DNA of 64,000 bases from Chrysoporthe austroafricana (taxonomy: Eukaryota > Ascomycota > Sordariomycetes > Diaporthales > Cryphonectriaceae), in assembly GCA_001051155.2 (NCBI GenBank), contig JYIP02000005.1:930001-994000 (forward strand), given 5' to 3'. How positions within the stretch are numbered: position 1 is the first letter of the stretch; the number at the start of each line of letters is the position of its first letter. Below are positions 33,520-45,780 of this stretch, one piece after another. A model generated the notes under the pieces. The model was not told where the DNA came from. It saw only the letters and a program-made list of their open reading frames with translations, and made no database searches. The translations under genes and the position numbers were made by a program.

Positions 33520-36500
33520 CCTGTGCGGTGTATTTGTAGACCTCGTGTCTGGAGGGGTATCCTGAGTTGTAGCAAGGTGAGAAGGTGTTTACCCTAGTAG
33601 GTAGGCGTGCCTTCGAGGAATGTGGAGGACGGCGGCGGCGGCGGCGGTGATGATAGCGGTGTTGGAGGAGGAGGAGATGGTGGTGGTGTTGTTCGCTGTC
33701 GACAAAAGATGGGGAATGTCTGTGGGCGGCTGAGTGGTCCCGTAAGTTGGCTGCGTGGTGTGCCTGAGTCGTGGTCTCGGGATTTGGGCGAAATATAGGA
33801 AGGTGGAGTGGAGCCGGTCCTGTTGAAAATCAAGGCAAGGACAGGACCGCTTGATGACTGATTTCCATGCGCCGCCCTCGCCTGCTGGCTATTGTATTTT
33901 TTTTTTTTTTCCTTTTCTTTTTCCTCGCCTCGCCCTCACCGCAGGTGCCACTGCAAAATGTACTTGTACCGTACCGTACCGTACCGGCTTCGCAGATCCG
34001 CTTTTGCAACCTGATCCTGTGACTCAGTCCCGTCGATGTCGAGCCCGGATTGCCACCATTCAGCACTTGTTGTGATCCTGGAGGTTTGTCGTGAGCAGGG
34101 CAGGGCAGGAGGGAGAGGAGAGGGGGGGCTCAATTCGCTTCACGGTATGGGCGCGAGGGGGGCATGCAAAGAAAAAGAGTCGGGCAGGGCTGCCACGAGA
34201 ATCGAGGGGAGAAGGGGAGTGTTGTGTTGCTGGGCCTCACGAGGAGGAAGGAAAAATAAAAAGAGGAGATCCCAATTGTATCGTCGCACTGCAGGTGGGC
34301 CGGAGGGAGAGAAGAAAGGTCTTTTTGGGGGGGGGAGGGTCCAAGTTGCGATGCGCGCCAGAAGAGGAGCAGAGAGAAGACCGTGGGAGAAGAGAGGCAC
34401 ACACACACGCAGAGAGAGAGAGAAGGCCCTTGTCCTCTGGGGCCCCCCCTTGTCCTGCAGCTGCAGGCGTACGGGTGCGGGTAGTACAGTGCGAATGACG
34501 GGGGCACAGGCACTGGCCGGTCGACTGGCCCTCCTCGACCTGGCTGAGGCGGGGGAGCCACCTAGGCATGCTGGGGGGGTGGGCAGAGCGAGCAGAGCGG
34601 GAGGAACGGTCCAGCAGGCCAGGTGACACCTGGGCATGGTGCAGGGGCTGACTCGCCTCCGCCAGCGGGTTCGTGCGGCTTTGGGCTTCGCTGCCTCGCC
34701 TCGCCTGCCCTGCCTGCCTGCCTGCCTACCTGCCTGCCAACTTTCCCCCCCAGGAGGCCCAGGGCTTGCTCAGGGTCCTCCCGCCAGAGGTACGTCACCA
34801 GCAGAGGCGCTGGCAGACAACCCAGGTCAGCCTCTTCCTCCTCCTCATACCGTACTGGGTACAGTGAAACCCAAGCCTGGGGTGGGGGGGAGGTCCCAAG
34901 TAGGGCCTGTGTCACAGTGCATAGCACTGAGTGGCACCCTGTCGCGCCTCTCCCTGCAACCGGTACCGCTACCGGTCCTACTCAGTATACTGAGCAGTAC
35001 TATAGTTCTCCCAGTACTGCAGTACTATACAGTCCGTACATAGTATACGCAGTACTGTAGACACCCACAGTACGGTACATACACACTTCCTGACAAGGTG
35101 TGACAAATGCTGACTCGGCCGGCTGCCGGAGCAGGAGGTCGGGTGAGGCCCACGGCGATGATCACTTTTTGTTTGTTGGCCACCGTTGGTCACCGCCAGA
35201 AATGGGATTGGCAGCGGCGTGGGTTCCCCGTGCATCACGAGCAGCGGTTCAGCCAGTTGATCCCCGTGATCGTCGAGCAGACTTTTGAGGGGGGGCCCCC
35301 CTGGGCAGCCGATGCCCGGAGAGAGGGGCGTCCGTCTGAGGCAGCAGGCCTCGAGGGCAGACGAGAGAGAGAGAGAGAGCGAGGCATATCGTGGTCCTGG
35401 ACAACGGCGGCGGCGACGGTGACGATGCTGCGGAAACCCGACGGGGACCAGATCACCCAGCGGTGCACCCCCTCCTGGATGATGGAGAGGAGGGGGGGGA
35501 GGAGACGGGAGGGGTTGGGAGAACACGAAGGCCGCGGGTGCCTCACGACGTTGCATCAGCTCCCACGCCGGGCGGAGGATTTCTCCTGATCGTCGTCCCG
35601 GTGTCCTGACCAGCCGTCAGAGATGGGCAAGGCGGACTGGGCTGCTGGGTGTGCCGTGTGTCGATCACCGGCAGTTTGTGGAAGAGGGCGGCGCGAGTTG
35701 CGACAATTGGCAGGCCCTGCAGGCATGGCCATGGACGCAGGAGTTATGCACATGTCACGACGCCGCGAAGGTACCCGGCCGTGCCAAGGGGCTGTGGCAA
35801 TCCCGTCGCGGATCGCCATGTGAAGCGGGCGGGCGACGTACGGTCTGTACTGTGTACGGATCCGTTGCTGCGTATAGTACTCAGTATACTGGGTAACTCA
35901 CGGTGTCGGTGACCTGTCGCCGCCCTGCTGACATGTCTGTCTGCTCGCGTACCAGAGCATGTGTGCCTCTTCGAAGGATCCGACGACCTGCAGCAGCCCA
36001 TCCGCCCGGGGCAGCAAACCGAGGCGATGCCATCATAGCACGGTACGGGCCACCGAGGACGAGAGGAGGCTCGATCGATCTCGCTCGTCGGTAGGCATGT
36101 CGCAGGCGTGCAGGCAAGCAGGCCTAGGGGGGCTGCTGCTGGTGCTGCTGGTGCTGCTGCTGGTGCTGGGATGGGCGGGCGTGGGCGGGCGTTGACGGGC
36201 AGGCCCTCGCCTGTCTGACAGCTGGGCGGTAACCCGAACCAGCCTAGCCCAACCCAGCAAGTTGGCATGGCGGGCCTGCAGCGCCAGGTGCCATATGCTG
36301 GGTGCCATGCTGGGCGCCATGCTGGGCGCCATGCTACTGGGTACCGCGCACGCCACGCTACCGTTGCCGCCGTACCTTGTACCCCTGCTGCTGCCGCTGC
36401 CACTCGCTACATAGTACCTAGTATTACTCACCCACGACCCCTGTCTACCGTCACCGTCACCGGCACCCGTCCACCACCGTCACCGCGCGCCCAACCGCTC

Positions 36501-39500
36501 GCTCGCTCTGCAGGCGATGGACGGTCCGCCCGCCTTGTCATTTCGAGCCTAGCCGATCCCAATCTTGGGCCAACATTGAGCCCGTCCGTGTGTGCTATCA
36601 CAATCCTGTTTGACCAGCGTCTGCTCTGCAACCCTGAGATCAGCCTCGTCGATCGCTCGGTCGGCCACCTGGGTCGGCCTCACCGTTCGCCGCCGCCGCC
36701 GCCGTCGCCATCGCCAGCACCCTCGCTTCCGCAGCAGTCTGTCTGTATCGAGATGGCCAGCGGTCACTTCGCGTCACCCTCCCGGCGCGCGGTGGGGCAG
36801 GCCACACCAAGGAGGGCGAGCGAGTACACAGTCCCGTACAGTCAGGATCCGCGGGACGGGGGGCATTCCTCGACCACGCTGTACCATACCATGGCACACA
36901 CACACCGTCCGTCACGGCTGTCAACGATGTTTCGAAAAGGAAGGTTGGATAGGCCGCAGACAGGAGGATGGTGGCCCCCCACTCCCCCGACCGCCCTTGT
37001 CAGCCCTCGCACCGGCGCTCCCATCTCGCACGACACCCGTTGATTGGCACGACCGGTTTGCTGGCTTGTCCTTCTCCTGCAGGGTCCTACGCGGGCGGCC
37101 ATTGGCACCGTCAAGAAGATGCCCATGTTCAGATGCCCATCTTGGACGGAACCAGGTTTGCCAGAATCCAGCACACCCCGAACGGCGTTAGTCCGGCTGC
37201 ACAATTGCACAGTGCACGATGCTAGAGGGGGGAGTGGACGGGGCACGACGGGTCCACGGGGGGAGGAGGGTGTGGAGGGGGGCGCGGACGCCTTCTGCCC
37301 AACAGCCCGCGGCTGCAGGTCTGGTGTCATAGTACCACCCAGTATGTACTCACGGTACTGTACCCAGTACGTGTGTACTTGCTGCTGACAATGCCGCAGG
37401 AGAGAGATCGTCATGTCGAGCCAGCAGCATCCGCCCGCCAGCATCACCGTCGCCCTCACCTCCCGGGCTTCCACCCGCCGCCGCCCCTCTCCTGCCGCGT
37501 GGTATGGCTAAGTATGTAAATAAGCCGCCTCCCTCCTGCCACCACGTCGACCTGCCCGCCGCCAGGCCCGACCTCTGTCTGTTTGGGCGGGGGGCCCGCC
37601 AGGTCGCATCACAGCGCCGCGGGTCGAGCTTCTCTTGTCGAAGATGCCAGACGGATCCTGCACATGGAGCCAGATCCCACCCACCGCGCCATCCAACCGC
37701 GAGACGCGAGGCACCGAGACGCCCAGACGCTGACGAAGTCACAATAACCGTGAAAATTAGACTCCGCCTTGTTCCCGCCGTTTCGAAACCCAATCTGACC
37801 GCATGACATCACCAGCGCAATGCGGGCGACAAGGAACTGAGCAGGTCGAGCGCGAGCACGGTTGGGGTCTGCAACGGGGGGACCAGACCAAGGGGGACCT
37901 TACCACCACAGCACGGCACTGCGGCACACCCTCTCCACGTGAATGATGACTGAGGCGCAGGCATTCCGAGACAACAGCCTATTATCAACCATAATAACAA
38001 CATTTTAGAGGTTGCGCCGTCGCCAGCGTTGCATTCCAATCGTCATCGTGCTGGGACCCTGGGGGCCTTGGGGCTTTGGACTGAAGGCGCGGCTCGTGAG
38101 GAGGCTGAGAAACCTCCCACATTCCTCGGTATTGGCCCTGGCCTCCCAGCCTCGCGTGTCAGGTTAGACTGGGCAGGCCGGCCGCCTTGACCTCCTGATA
38201 CATCGAGGAGGTCTACCAACCCGGCCGCCCTATGTCATGATCGGCGACGTCTGCTTCCTTCCCGCCGCCTCCCGGTCCTCCCTGGCTGGCCGACCGACCG
38301 TCCCTCGCCGTGGCTCGAGCTGACAGGTGCCAGGTAGGCGCCGGCGAGCCGCCGGTCTCACTGGCAGAAGCAATCACCGCCTGCGCCAGGCCGCCCCGAC
38401 GACAAGGCCAAGCTTATCATTTGCTCGCAGGGCAGAGTGGGGTGCCGCTTCTCCTGACCGTGACGCTCAGCGTACGCAGCCGTCTCGCCCGTAAGAGACC
38501 AGGCCGTTGAGATTTCTTATTATACCCTCGCCTGCACATCATTTCCTGTGCGAGGGAGATCGACAGGTCGACCAACATCATCGGCCCGGAAGAGGACGCC
38601 CGTCTGCGTGGTGACCGGTCGGACTTTGCCCGTCTTCACGTCATTCCAGGCGGGAATTTTCGTTCCGCGCGTCTCATCGCTCAGTGCCTCCGGGAAAACA
38701 AAGACCGGCTTGTGTCACATCTCGAATCCTCGTCCCGGCCACAACTGCATAATTGCTGAAATTTCGGCATCACGTTGCTGGCCTTCCTGCCTCAGGTCGG
38801 ACACCGTCTCACCGCATCCGACGCATGGATGCCACCTCCAATCTTTATCGACTCTTTCGGCTCCTTGTCCGTCGGCTATCGTCAAGAGCTCGGGACTTTG
38901 TCTTAGTGGTTGTGGCAGCCATCGCAACAAACACTCCGTCCCTGCATGCCCGCGTTTGCTGTGCCGCAATTGCGGTGTTTTCCCGGCACCTGTACTACTG
39001 GATATGCCCTCCCTTAGCCCCTAGCATACACAGACCGCATGTTGCTCCGTTCCTGCCACCCTGTGGTTCAAACAATGAGGGGTCTCTGCTGGGGATCGTC
39101 GTTTTGGAAACATTCAGCTGAGATTGGCACTGTGTCGATCTCTACGACGGGTGGCCAATCTTTCAACCGTAAGCAAGGGTTCTGAACTTGATCACCTGGC
39201 ACTGTACGTTTTAGCGGGTCTGGCGATAGCTCGGGTTAGGCTCATGCCTCCGCCCATTGGTCTTGATCCTTCTCTCGTCTTCCATTCTGTCCGCTTGCTG
39301 GGCCCACCCGGGCACAATCCGAAATCTCAACACGCGTCCGGTGGGCTTTCGGGTTCGTACGGGGCTGTACCACAGGCTCGCAGGCTCACAGGCTCACAGC
39401 CGTGTCTGCATGTGCGGCCCTCCAGGTCCTGGATGCGCGATGCGGTGTCCAAACACGCCAGCTCCTGTCCACGTTGCATGCCAGATCGCGTATTCGGTGG

Positions 39501-42005
39501 GGCTCACTAGAAAAAACTTCGGGGTTGGCCGTACGGCAAAGGTGTCTTCGTCTGCTCCTATGGATGCCTTCTTCTACTTTCTTTCGACCTCCTGGCCCAC
39601 ACCCACGTGAGGGTGTTGACCCACTGGTCGCAGCTAACTTGACTACATGGCACGACGAACGGCCCGAGTATGGGTATCGGTGCCTTATTCCAGGGCCTTA
39701 TCCGAAGCTAATTTCCAAAACTGCAGCATTCGCGGGTCCTTAAATCTGTGTTGCAGCTTGCCCTCCCAGGTGCCCGGGTCCAATGTCGCGATGCTGCGAC
39801 AGCCGCGGCTGCGACGTCCGCAAAGTCGTTGACAATGTGATACCGTCTCCACATTCCCTTCGACTGCGCCTGCATACAGCTGCCCGATTTGACCGGACCA
39901 GTGGCCCGGAGCCGGACTGCTCGGATGCCGGCAATGTCAAAGCATCTTCCAGGTTGTCGAGATTGAGTCTCGGTTCGTCCCGTGTCGAGGGCTATGCTTC
40001 GAACCGATATAAATATCAATATGACCTCTTCCTCCTCTTCTGTTCTTTCGCAAGGGCCCTGCTAACCCTGTTCGCTCTGCCGCCGCTTGGCTCCTTCGAG
40101 AGGCCGCCCGTCGCTTCAGCTGGCCGATTCACGTGTACAGCTAGGATCATGTCGCCGGGGTGGCCGAAGGATGCTCACCGGACCTGGGTACGACGGTGGC
40201 CCGTGAAGCCGGGTGTTGTCACGTCGCCGAACCGTGACCGGGGACCTGGGCGGGATAGCGCCTCTCGATCTGACACGATCGGAATTTTCTTGCTCCCCTC
40301 TCAGATCGAGCCCATTTCCAAACGATGCCACATGGCCTACGGCGGAGCCCGTACGTCTCATCGCGCGCCTGCCGGCCTGGGGAGCTTTCCGAGCTTTCCC
40401 CTGACCACGACTGCGGCTGCTTCATGCTCTATAGGTTTCCTGTTACGAACTGTGCACGCTCGTCCATGTGCTTAGGCCGGGGACCATCCTCGTGTTGTCA
40501 GACACCACCCGAAGGATGTGGTCCTGCCCGTATGCGTCGAGTGGCCAAGGGCCGCTCTTTCTTGAAGTAAGCCCGGCAGCCACAGAGGCAACTACTGGGT
40601 ATTGAGCCAGAGAAACGAGCAGACGGATCGTTCTTCCTGGAACTGAGATGTGATCATTAGTAGCATCTCCAACCGAATCTATCTGGCGCAGCATGGCCTG
40701 ACTTGTGGGCTGAAGCAACAATATGAGACCACCTGCCGCCGGACGGGCAATCTCGTCACATGTCGTAATGTACAGTAGCTACTCACAGGGACCATTGCCC
40801 CCAAAGCGCCCTCATATTGCTCTGTGCGGAAAAGGTCGACGCTGAACAAAATCGTAGCCCTGCGTCCCGTGTGCCGGTCGAGAAGGCGTAGTACTCACGC
40901 AACGCTCTATCTGCGGTCTTCTCGGGTTGCAATCCGTCGAGATATGCAGCCAGTGAATGGACTCGTCACATTATGTGGGGAAATCATCGCGATCAAGCTA
41001 CAACTACGGACAACATCCGTTCCTGAACCAGTGCTGCTGCCTGTGTGACATGACCGGTCCCGGTCAGCACCAGGTACTTATCTTCCAGCTGTCTGCCGCC
41101 GCGGGTGCCACGTCCGAGGCGGAGCGAGCGAACCCCGGTGGTACTCGTCGATAGGCCGGCCTCTTGGGATTTGATGCCAGCAGTGACGTGGCCGGGCCCC
41201 GAGTCGTAGGACCGGCGCGGCTCGGAGAGAAAATGCCGGATGGTGTCAACGGCGAAGAGGCGTCTTGACGCAAGACTATACCTTGCGCACGAACTCAAGA
41301 CGTGGCTTGCGCATACCCAGCGCGGAAGCGCGGCTCAACCACAGAAGGACGACCTGTCCTTGGGTCTGCTTGGTCTTGGCCCACAGAACACGGCAAGTGA
41401 CCTTGGCCTTTCCACTGGTGAGGAAAGGCTCGAAGAATGATAATGTCTTCAGCTATGTCTTGTCAGAAGAGGAAGCTTGACGTTTTAGAGGGCGCATTGC
41501 GCTGCCGTACTGGGAATTTCCAAACCGATAGCACGATCAGTTATGTGTCTGTCGATGCGATAAACCTTGCCGAAGCCAGAATCGGTGGACAGCATTCTCC
41601 CACCCAGTTCTTCGCTCGTCTTATCCCTTCTACTGATTAACCAGCTCCTTCTCAGTCTCTCCTCGGTCCTTTGAGAAAGAATGGCGGACTCCACGACGAG
41701 TCTACCTCGTCACAGACAGAGACTCGTGACGTCGCACATCGTGGTGACAATTGCGTGGCTCACATAACTGCGAGGCAGCCCAATTAAAGTGATCGGTTGC
41801 TAGAATGTGAGACGGTGGGAGATAGGTCGCTCACGAGACTCACCGCCCGTAAATATATGTATACCGGAGGAATTGTCCCCTCACATGTGTCACAGAAGTG
41901 ACCATAGCAAGTTTCGAGAGACCAAGAAACACATGACCCGAAGATTCAAGAGCAGTCAGCACACAACCAGCTCCAAAATACCCAGCGTTCCACACGATAA
42001 CTGCT
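33520..42005. other. 8.5-kb gene-poor GC-rich region with GTAC-rich patches
   Basis: No supported gene. The sequence has runs of GGC/GGT near 33630-33690, a (CGTAC)4-like run at about 33965-33986, GTAC-dense patches near 34960-35090, 35845-35895, 36405-36430 and 37325-37380, CTG/GTGCTG runs near 36133-36168, and short AG and AC runs near 34398-34425. Open frames such as 34036-34626 and 36267-37043 are composition-driven, with Arg/Pro/Ala/Ser-rich products on both strands. Confidence 0.5.
34960..35090. repeat. GTAC-rich patch with a perfect 14-bp palindrome
   Basis: About eight GTAC tetramers within 130 bases, including AGTACT-type palindromes, plus CTCAGTATACTGAG at 34981-34994, a perfect 14-base palindrome. 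Almost the same 12 bases recur at 35880-35891. Purpose unknown. Confidence 0.7.
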
Positions 42006-42587
42006 ATGTCCTCCTACTCCCGGGCCTACGGGTCCTCGAAGTCCAGCAAGGGCAAAGAACGCGACGACGGCCCGCCCCCCTCCCCGCTGTCGCCCAAAGC
42101 CGGCCCCAGCACCGCAGTGACCCAGAACAAGAAGGGCCTCCCCGGCCCAGGCATCTTCCACACCCGCCCCTCGCGGGTGATGCATACCGCGCCGTCCTTC
42201 GAGCGCGGCCGCGCCAGCACGCGCGCCGGCGACCCGGCGCCGGACACGCTCTCGGCGCAGGTCACCGGCTCCGGCGGGCGCGGCGAGGCGACCTACAGCC
42301 GCGAGGGGTCGCAGAACTCGGGGCCGTGGGCAACGACGAGCGGGTCGGACGAGGCCGGCGAGGGGCCCTCCTCGGGAGGGCGGCGGCAGCGGCGACGGGC
42401 TCCGCACCCGGCGGACGGGCCGCGGTCGGACGCGTACCGGGCGGCGGGCGAGCTGTACACGCACGCGAGGGACCCCGGGTACTGGCGCGAGAAAAGGCTG
42501 ATGGAGAGGGCGATGGCGTCGAGGGTGAGCAGGCGGAGCGCGGGGACGGACCCGGGGGGTAGTTGTGCAGGCTGTGTCCTTTTCTGA
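42006..42587 (+). CDS. hypothetical disordered protein with a C-terminal CaaX box
   Basis: Intronless protein of 193 residues. No known domain. Residues 1-150 are low-complexity (Ser/Gly/Pro/Arg). A more ordered helix-like section covers about 142-175 (SDAYRAAGELYTHARDPGYW and an Arg/Glu-rich helix). The protein ends in G-S-C-A-G-C-V-L-F. The last four residues C-V-L-F fit a CaaX prenylation signal, with Phe as X favouring geranylgeranyl or farnesyl transfer, and Cys187 could be palmitoylated. If so, the protein is held on the inner face of a membrane. The codon bias is strongly C/G-ending. The ATG at 42006 is the first in the frame after a less biased leader. The function is unknown. Confidence 0.72.
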   Translation: MSSYSRAYGSSKSSKGKERDDGPPPSPLSPKAGPSTAVTQNKKGLPGPGIFHTRPSRVMHTAPSFERGRASTRAGDPAPDTLSAQVTGSGGRGEATYSREGSQNSGPWATTSGSDEAGEGPSSGGRRQRRRAPHPADGPRSDAYRAAGELYTHARDPGYWREKRLMERAMASRVSRRSAGTDPGGSCAGCVLF

Positions 42588-43361
42588 AGGGGGAGGCCGG
42601 CCATTCCGTAGGAGGGGCAGGGTTACGTGCTTCTTCTAGAAAAGAGATAGATCTAGGACATGTTTGCTTGAGTTAGATACTTTATCGTTTGTGAATCTCT
42701 TGGTCTGAGGACAGATCCTGTTGAATTCAGATGTCATACAATGTTGATACCAGTTTGCATCAAGCGAGCGCGGGGACCGGCAATTCGGGCAACCACTGGC
42801 GTATATAAAATTATCGTAGATGCGAGCAATGGACTTACGTAACTCCATGACATTTACGTCTAAATTAGCTAACTTCCCTTCGGGTAGTCAATATTGCGCA
42901 TACGAACGCGATCTAGATACCGACGTACCTGAGCCTTCATGAAAGCTATATCCTCTTGACGGCAAGCAAATAGAGTTCGATGCCTTTATCGAAGCCTAAG
43001 AGACTACCAAAGGGTGCATACAGTCTTGGTCTTCTCTCCGTTCATATAACAAGGCCGGAGTCGTTTTGGAAGACCCGCGAAGTATTCTCGGGATCGATAA
43101 TCTAAGCATCGCGCTTTCATTCGCTCCAATATTCTCTCAGGCAAACGATCAGAGATCTCGCTCGCCCATTGATAACGTCATATATAACAGAGTGAGAAGC
43201 GGACAATGAATAAAGACTCGCAATATTGGAAGAGCTTGAGGCAACCCTGTGACCTTTAAGCCGTGTGGGCAAATCGAAGTCATAGCAATTCTATCAGTGA
43301 GAATACTTTCATGGTCGAGGTGTCCAATGTATACTCATGAGAAATTTGTTCACAACCTAGC
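42588..43361. other. intergenic region between convergent genes, AT-richer
   Basis: About 0.8 kb. Base composition drops from the GC-rich left side to a more AT-rich state that continues to about 54.7 kb. No gene seen. Confidence 0.55.
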
Positions 43362-44882
43362 TTACAGATTCGCCGTGACCTTGTAGGTCTTCAAGTCATC
43401 CGCTACTGCCTTAGCAACGCGCTGTCCATCCTCAATACCTCCGTCTAAGAAGCCACGCCATCCCATGGCCCAGTCCGCGCTGCCGAACCAGATATTTCCT
43501 TGCTTCTCCCTCAGGGCATCCAAATATTTGGTGACCTGATTTGGCTTGAACCACTCCCACGCCCCTTGCGCAAACTCGTCCTTATGCCAATTGTGGAATA
43601 CCACTCTCTTGATGTCCTTCTCCTCTGTGTCAGGAAGCAACCCCTTCCAAGCCTCAAGAGTCTCTTTGATATTCTCTTCAGGCTGCAAATGAACGCCGGG
43701 CAACGAGCTTCCAAAAGCAACCAAGTGCGTATTGCCGGCGGGCGTCGTTCCGTCGCCGAAAGTATAGGTGAGCTTGCCATGCGGGTAGTTGAAAGCACCG
43801 AGCGATCTCAGCTCGGGCTTTGCAACTTCAACGTGGCACTTGACGACGTGATTGGCATGGCCTTCGAGACTGGCTTGCTTCTTCAGGGGCGCTAGCGCAG
43901 GCGTGAACTGGATTGTGTGCAACACATTCAAGGGGACGGCGGAGATGACCCTCTTCGCCTTGAACACCTCTCCATTCCGCCCCCTGATCTCCACCAAGCC
44001 CCCCTCGTCGTGTACACTCGCCACAGGTGTGGAGAAGCTGTAAGACAGCATGCCACTGGCATTGGCCTCATCAAAGATGCATCTCTGGAGGCCGCTCTGC
44101 CCGCCCTTGAGCTTGTACGTCAGGCCCATCTCCATGAAATCCCTGTAGTCCCAGTTTGCTAGCGCCCACCACCGCAGGATCTCAAAGAATGAGGAGTCCT
44201 CCCACTGGCCGCCACAAGTAATGCTCATGAACCCCTCGAGCATGTTCTTCTCCAAGGGTGTCAAGTCATCCGCAATTTGGGCGAAACGGTCGGCAAGCGA
44301 CATCTTGTCGTAGATGGCAACTGCTTCCTTGTTGCGCAGGGCGTCGTGTGGATAGGGGATGACGGTGCGAGCGAGCTGACCATCGACATTAACCAGCTTT
44401 TTCATGGCGCTCTCAGAAATCTTGTCTTCCCGTTCTTTGTCAAGCAGCATTGCGGGCTGGTCCTTGAAGGGCCTTACGGCGCACTTGTTGATACCGCCCT
44501 CATTCGACATGGAGATCTCAAGGTTCTCGCCCAAGAGGTTGTACCGGAACAGCTCCCGCCAGATGAAAGGCTGCGTCCAGTGCACCCAGGTTCCACCCAT
44601 CTCGAAAGGGTAGCCGCCAATGTTGGAAGACCAGGAGCGGCCGCCGATTCTGTCGCGAGCCTCGATCAACAGAGTCTTGTGACCGGATGTGGCGAGGTCA
44701 CGGGTTGCTGTGAGACCGGTGTAACCTGCGCCAATGACAGCGACATCGTAAACCGCGCCTTTGTCTGAGGCGAGCTTGGATTGAGGCTGGATAGTACCGA
44801 GACATGGCACGCCAGCCTGCAGGCCCGCCTCTGGTGTCCACTGGTAGCCATCGCGGCTGGTATGTCCTGGTGGGTTGATCAT
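43362..44882 (-). CDS. flavin-containing amine oxidase (monoamine oxidase type)
   Basis: Intronless protein of 506 residues. It should oxidise a primary amine to the aldehyde with release of ammonia and hydrogen peroxide, using FAD. The dinucleotide fold is clear: GAGYTG (51-56), the Glu74-Ala-Arg76 end of the second strand, and the GG motif at 80-81 (DRIGGRSWS). The second FAD motif lies near the C-terminus (SADWAMGWRGFLDGGIEDG), where monoamine oxidases hold the isoalloxazine. The length fits MAO-N-type fungal enzymes (about 495-510). I see no Cys at the site of covalent flavin attachment, so FAD is probably non-covalent, as in MAO-N. There is no C-terminal SKL peroxisomal signal; it ends TANL. 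It is divergent from the permease gene at 45781 and shares a GATA-rich promoter with it. Confidence 0.93.
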   Translation of the reverse strand: MINPPGHTSRDGYQWTPEAGLQAGVPCLGTIQPQSKLASDKGAVYDVAVIGAGYTGLTATRDLATSGHKTLLIEARDRIGGRSWSSNIGGYPFEMGGTWVHWTQPFIWRELFRYNLLGENLEISMSNEGGINKCAVRPFKDQPAMLLDKEREDKISESAMKKLVNVDGQLARTVIPYPHDALRNKEAVAIYDKMSLADRFAQIADDLTPLEKNMLEGFMSITCGGQWEDSSFFEILRWWALANWDYRDFMEMGLTYKLKGGQSGLQRCIFDEANASGMLSYSFSTPVASVHDEGGLVEIRGRNGEVFKAKRVISAVPLNVLHTIQFTPALAPLKKQASLEGHANHVVKCHVEVAKPELRSLGAFNYPHGKLTYTFGDGTTPAGNTHLVAFGSSLPGVHLQPEENIKETLEAWKGLLPDTEEKDIKRVVFHNWHKDEFAQGAWEWFKPNQVTKYLDALREKQGNIWFGSADWAMGWRGFLDGGIEDGQRVAKAVADDLKTYKVTANL

Positions 44883-45780
44883 CGTCGTCGAGCGGGAGAG
44901 AAGTGCACAATATCAGAGTGATGGCATACGAAGTTGTGGTATTGGGGAGTTGGCTCGGTGAAGACTTCAGCTGGGGTCATCGTACACACTTTAAGTACTT
45001 CGATGAGTATTGAGTGTCTTCTCTCAAGATGAATGCTGAGAGGCTTATACGCCTCGATGACACATTGATATGGATCTCGCTTTTCATTCCTATTACGGTA
45101 AATTTACAGTATAACATCGCCCAGTGGCATACACGAGCCGTTATGCCGTTCTAAAGAGTGAGGCTATACGGCGGTTCCTGGCCCGACGTTCACCCGGCCC
45201 GTGAAAGTTCTCACTTTTATGTCCTAATCAGGTAATCTTATCCTCTTATCTGTAGTCTGGATTCTCGCTGATAACCTTGAATCGTAAGTCGCTCAAACCG
45301 GCTAGGCTGAGACCCGTCACTTCTGTTTTAGCTGCGCCGCCAATCGTCTCACTTTGTTATCCATTTTAGGTAAAGATGAAATCTGCCGACCAAGCGATGT
45401 TGAGATCCTCCCAATCACCGCTCAATGTGTCGCTAGGGCAATATCCTGCATGCTTACTCGAGGGGAACTGCCGGAAAACATGTTGAGACCCTTGATCTTC
45501 GCGATGAAGCATTACCTTCTACTTGAGTTATGACATGGTTGGACTTGACAGGCAGATACGACTTCTTATCTTATGAAGAGTCCTCAGCCACCGCTCCAGG
45601 CAAGATAGTGTCCATGGGGCCACTTTGTTATAAAGTCGAACGGAAGATCTCAGATACAAATCGTATCGGAGAGTTGTTTTGATGCAGCATCATCTGGTTC
45701 ACTTGAAGCGTCATTCTAATTAGCCCTTTCGAGAATCTTACCCTGCTACGCTCGTGATATCGTACGACGGTGAGCCACTG
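44883..45780. promoter_or_regulatory. divergent promoter between amine oxidase and permease, with GATA-factor sites
   Basis: Reverse-strand GATAAG sites (CTTATC) lie at 45237-45242, 45245-45250 and 45565-45570. Further GATA cores occur at about 45270 (TGATAAC), 45356 (GTTATCC) and 45555 (AGATAC). The first two CTTATC sites are only 8 bases apart. Paired GATA sites are the known binding preference of the AreA/NIT2 nitrogen regulators. Both flanking genes use nitrogen compounds, so nitrogen catabolite control is a reasonable inference. Confidence 0.6.

Noticed and set aside
36267..37043. 258-codon frame
   Set aside because: Composition-driven, with repetitive His/Arg/Gly and Pro runs that follow the DNA repeats; no domain.
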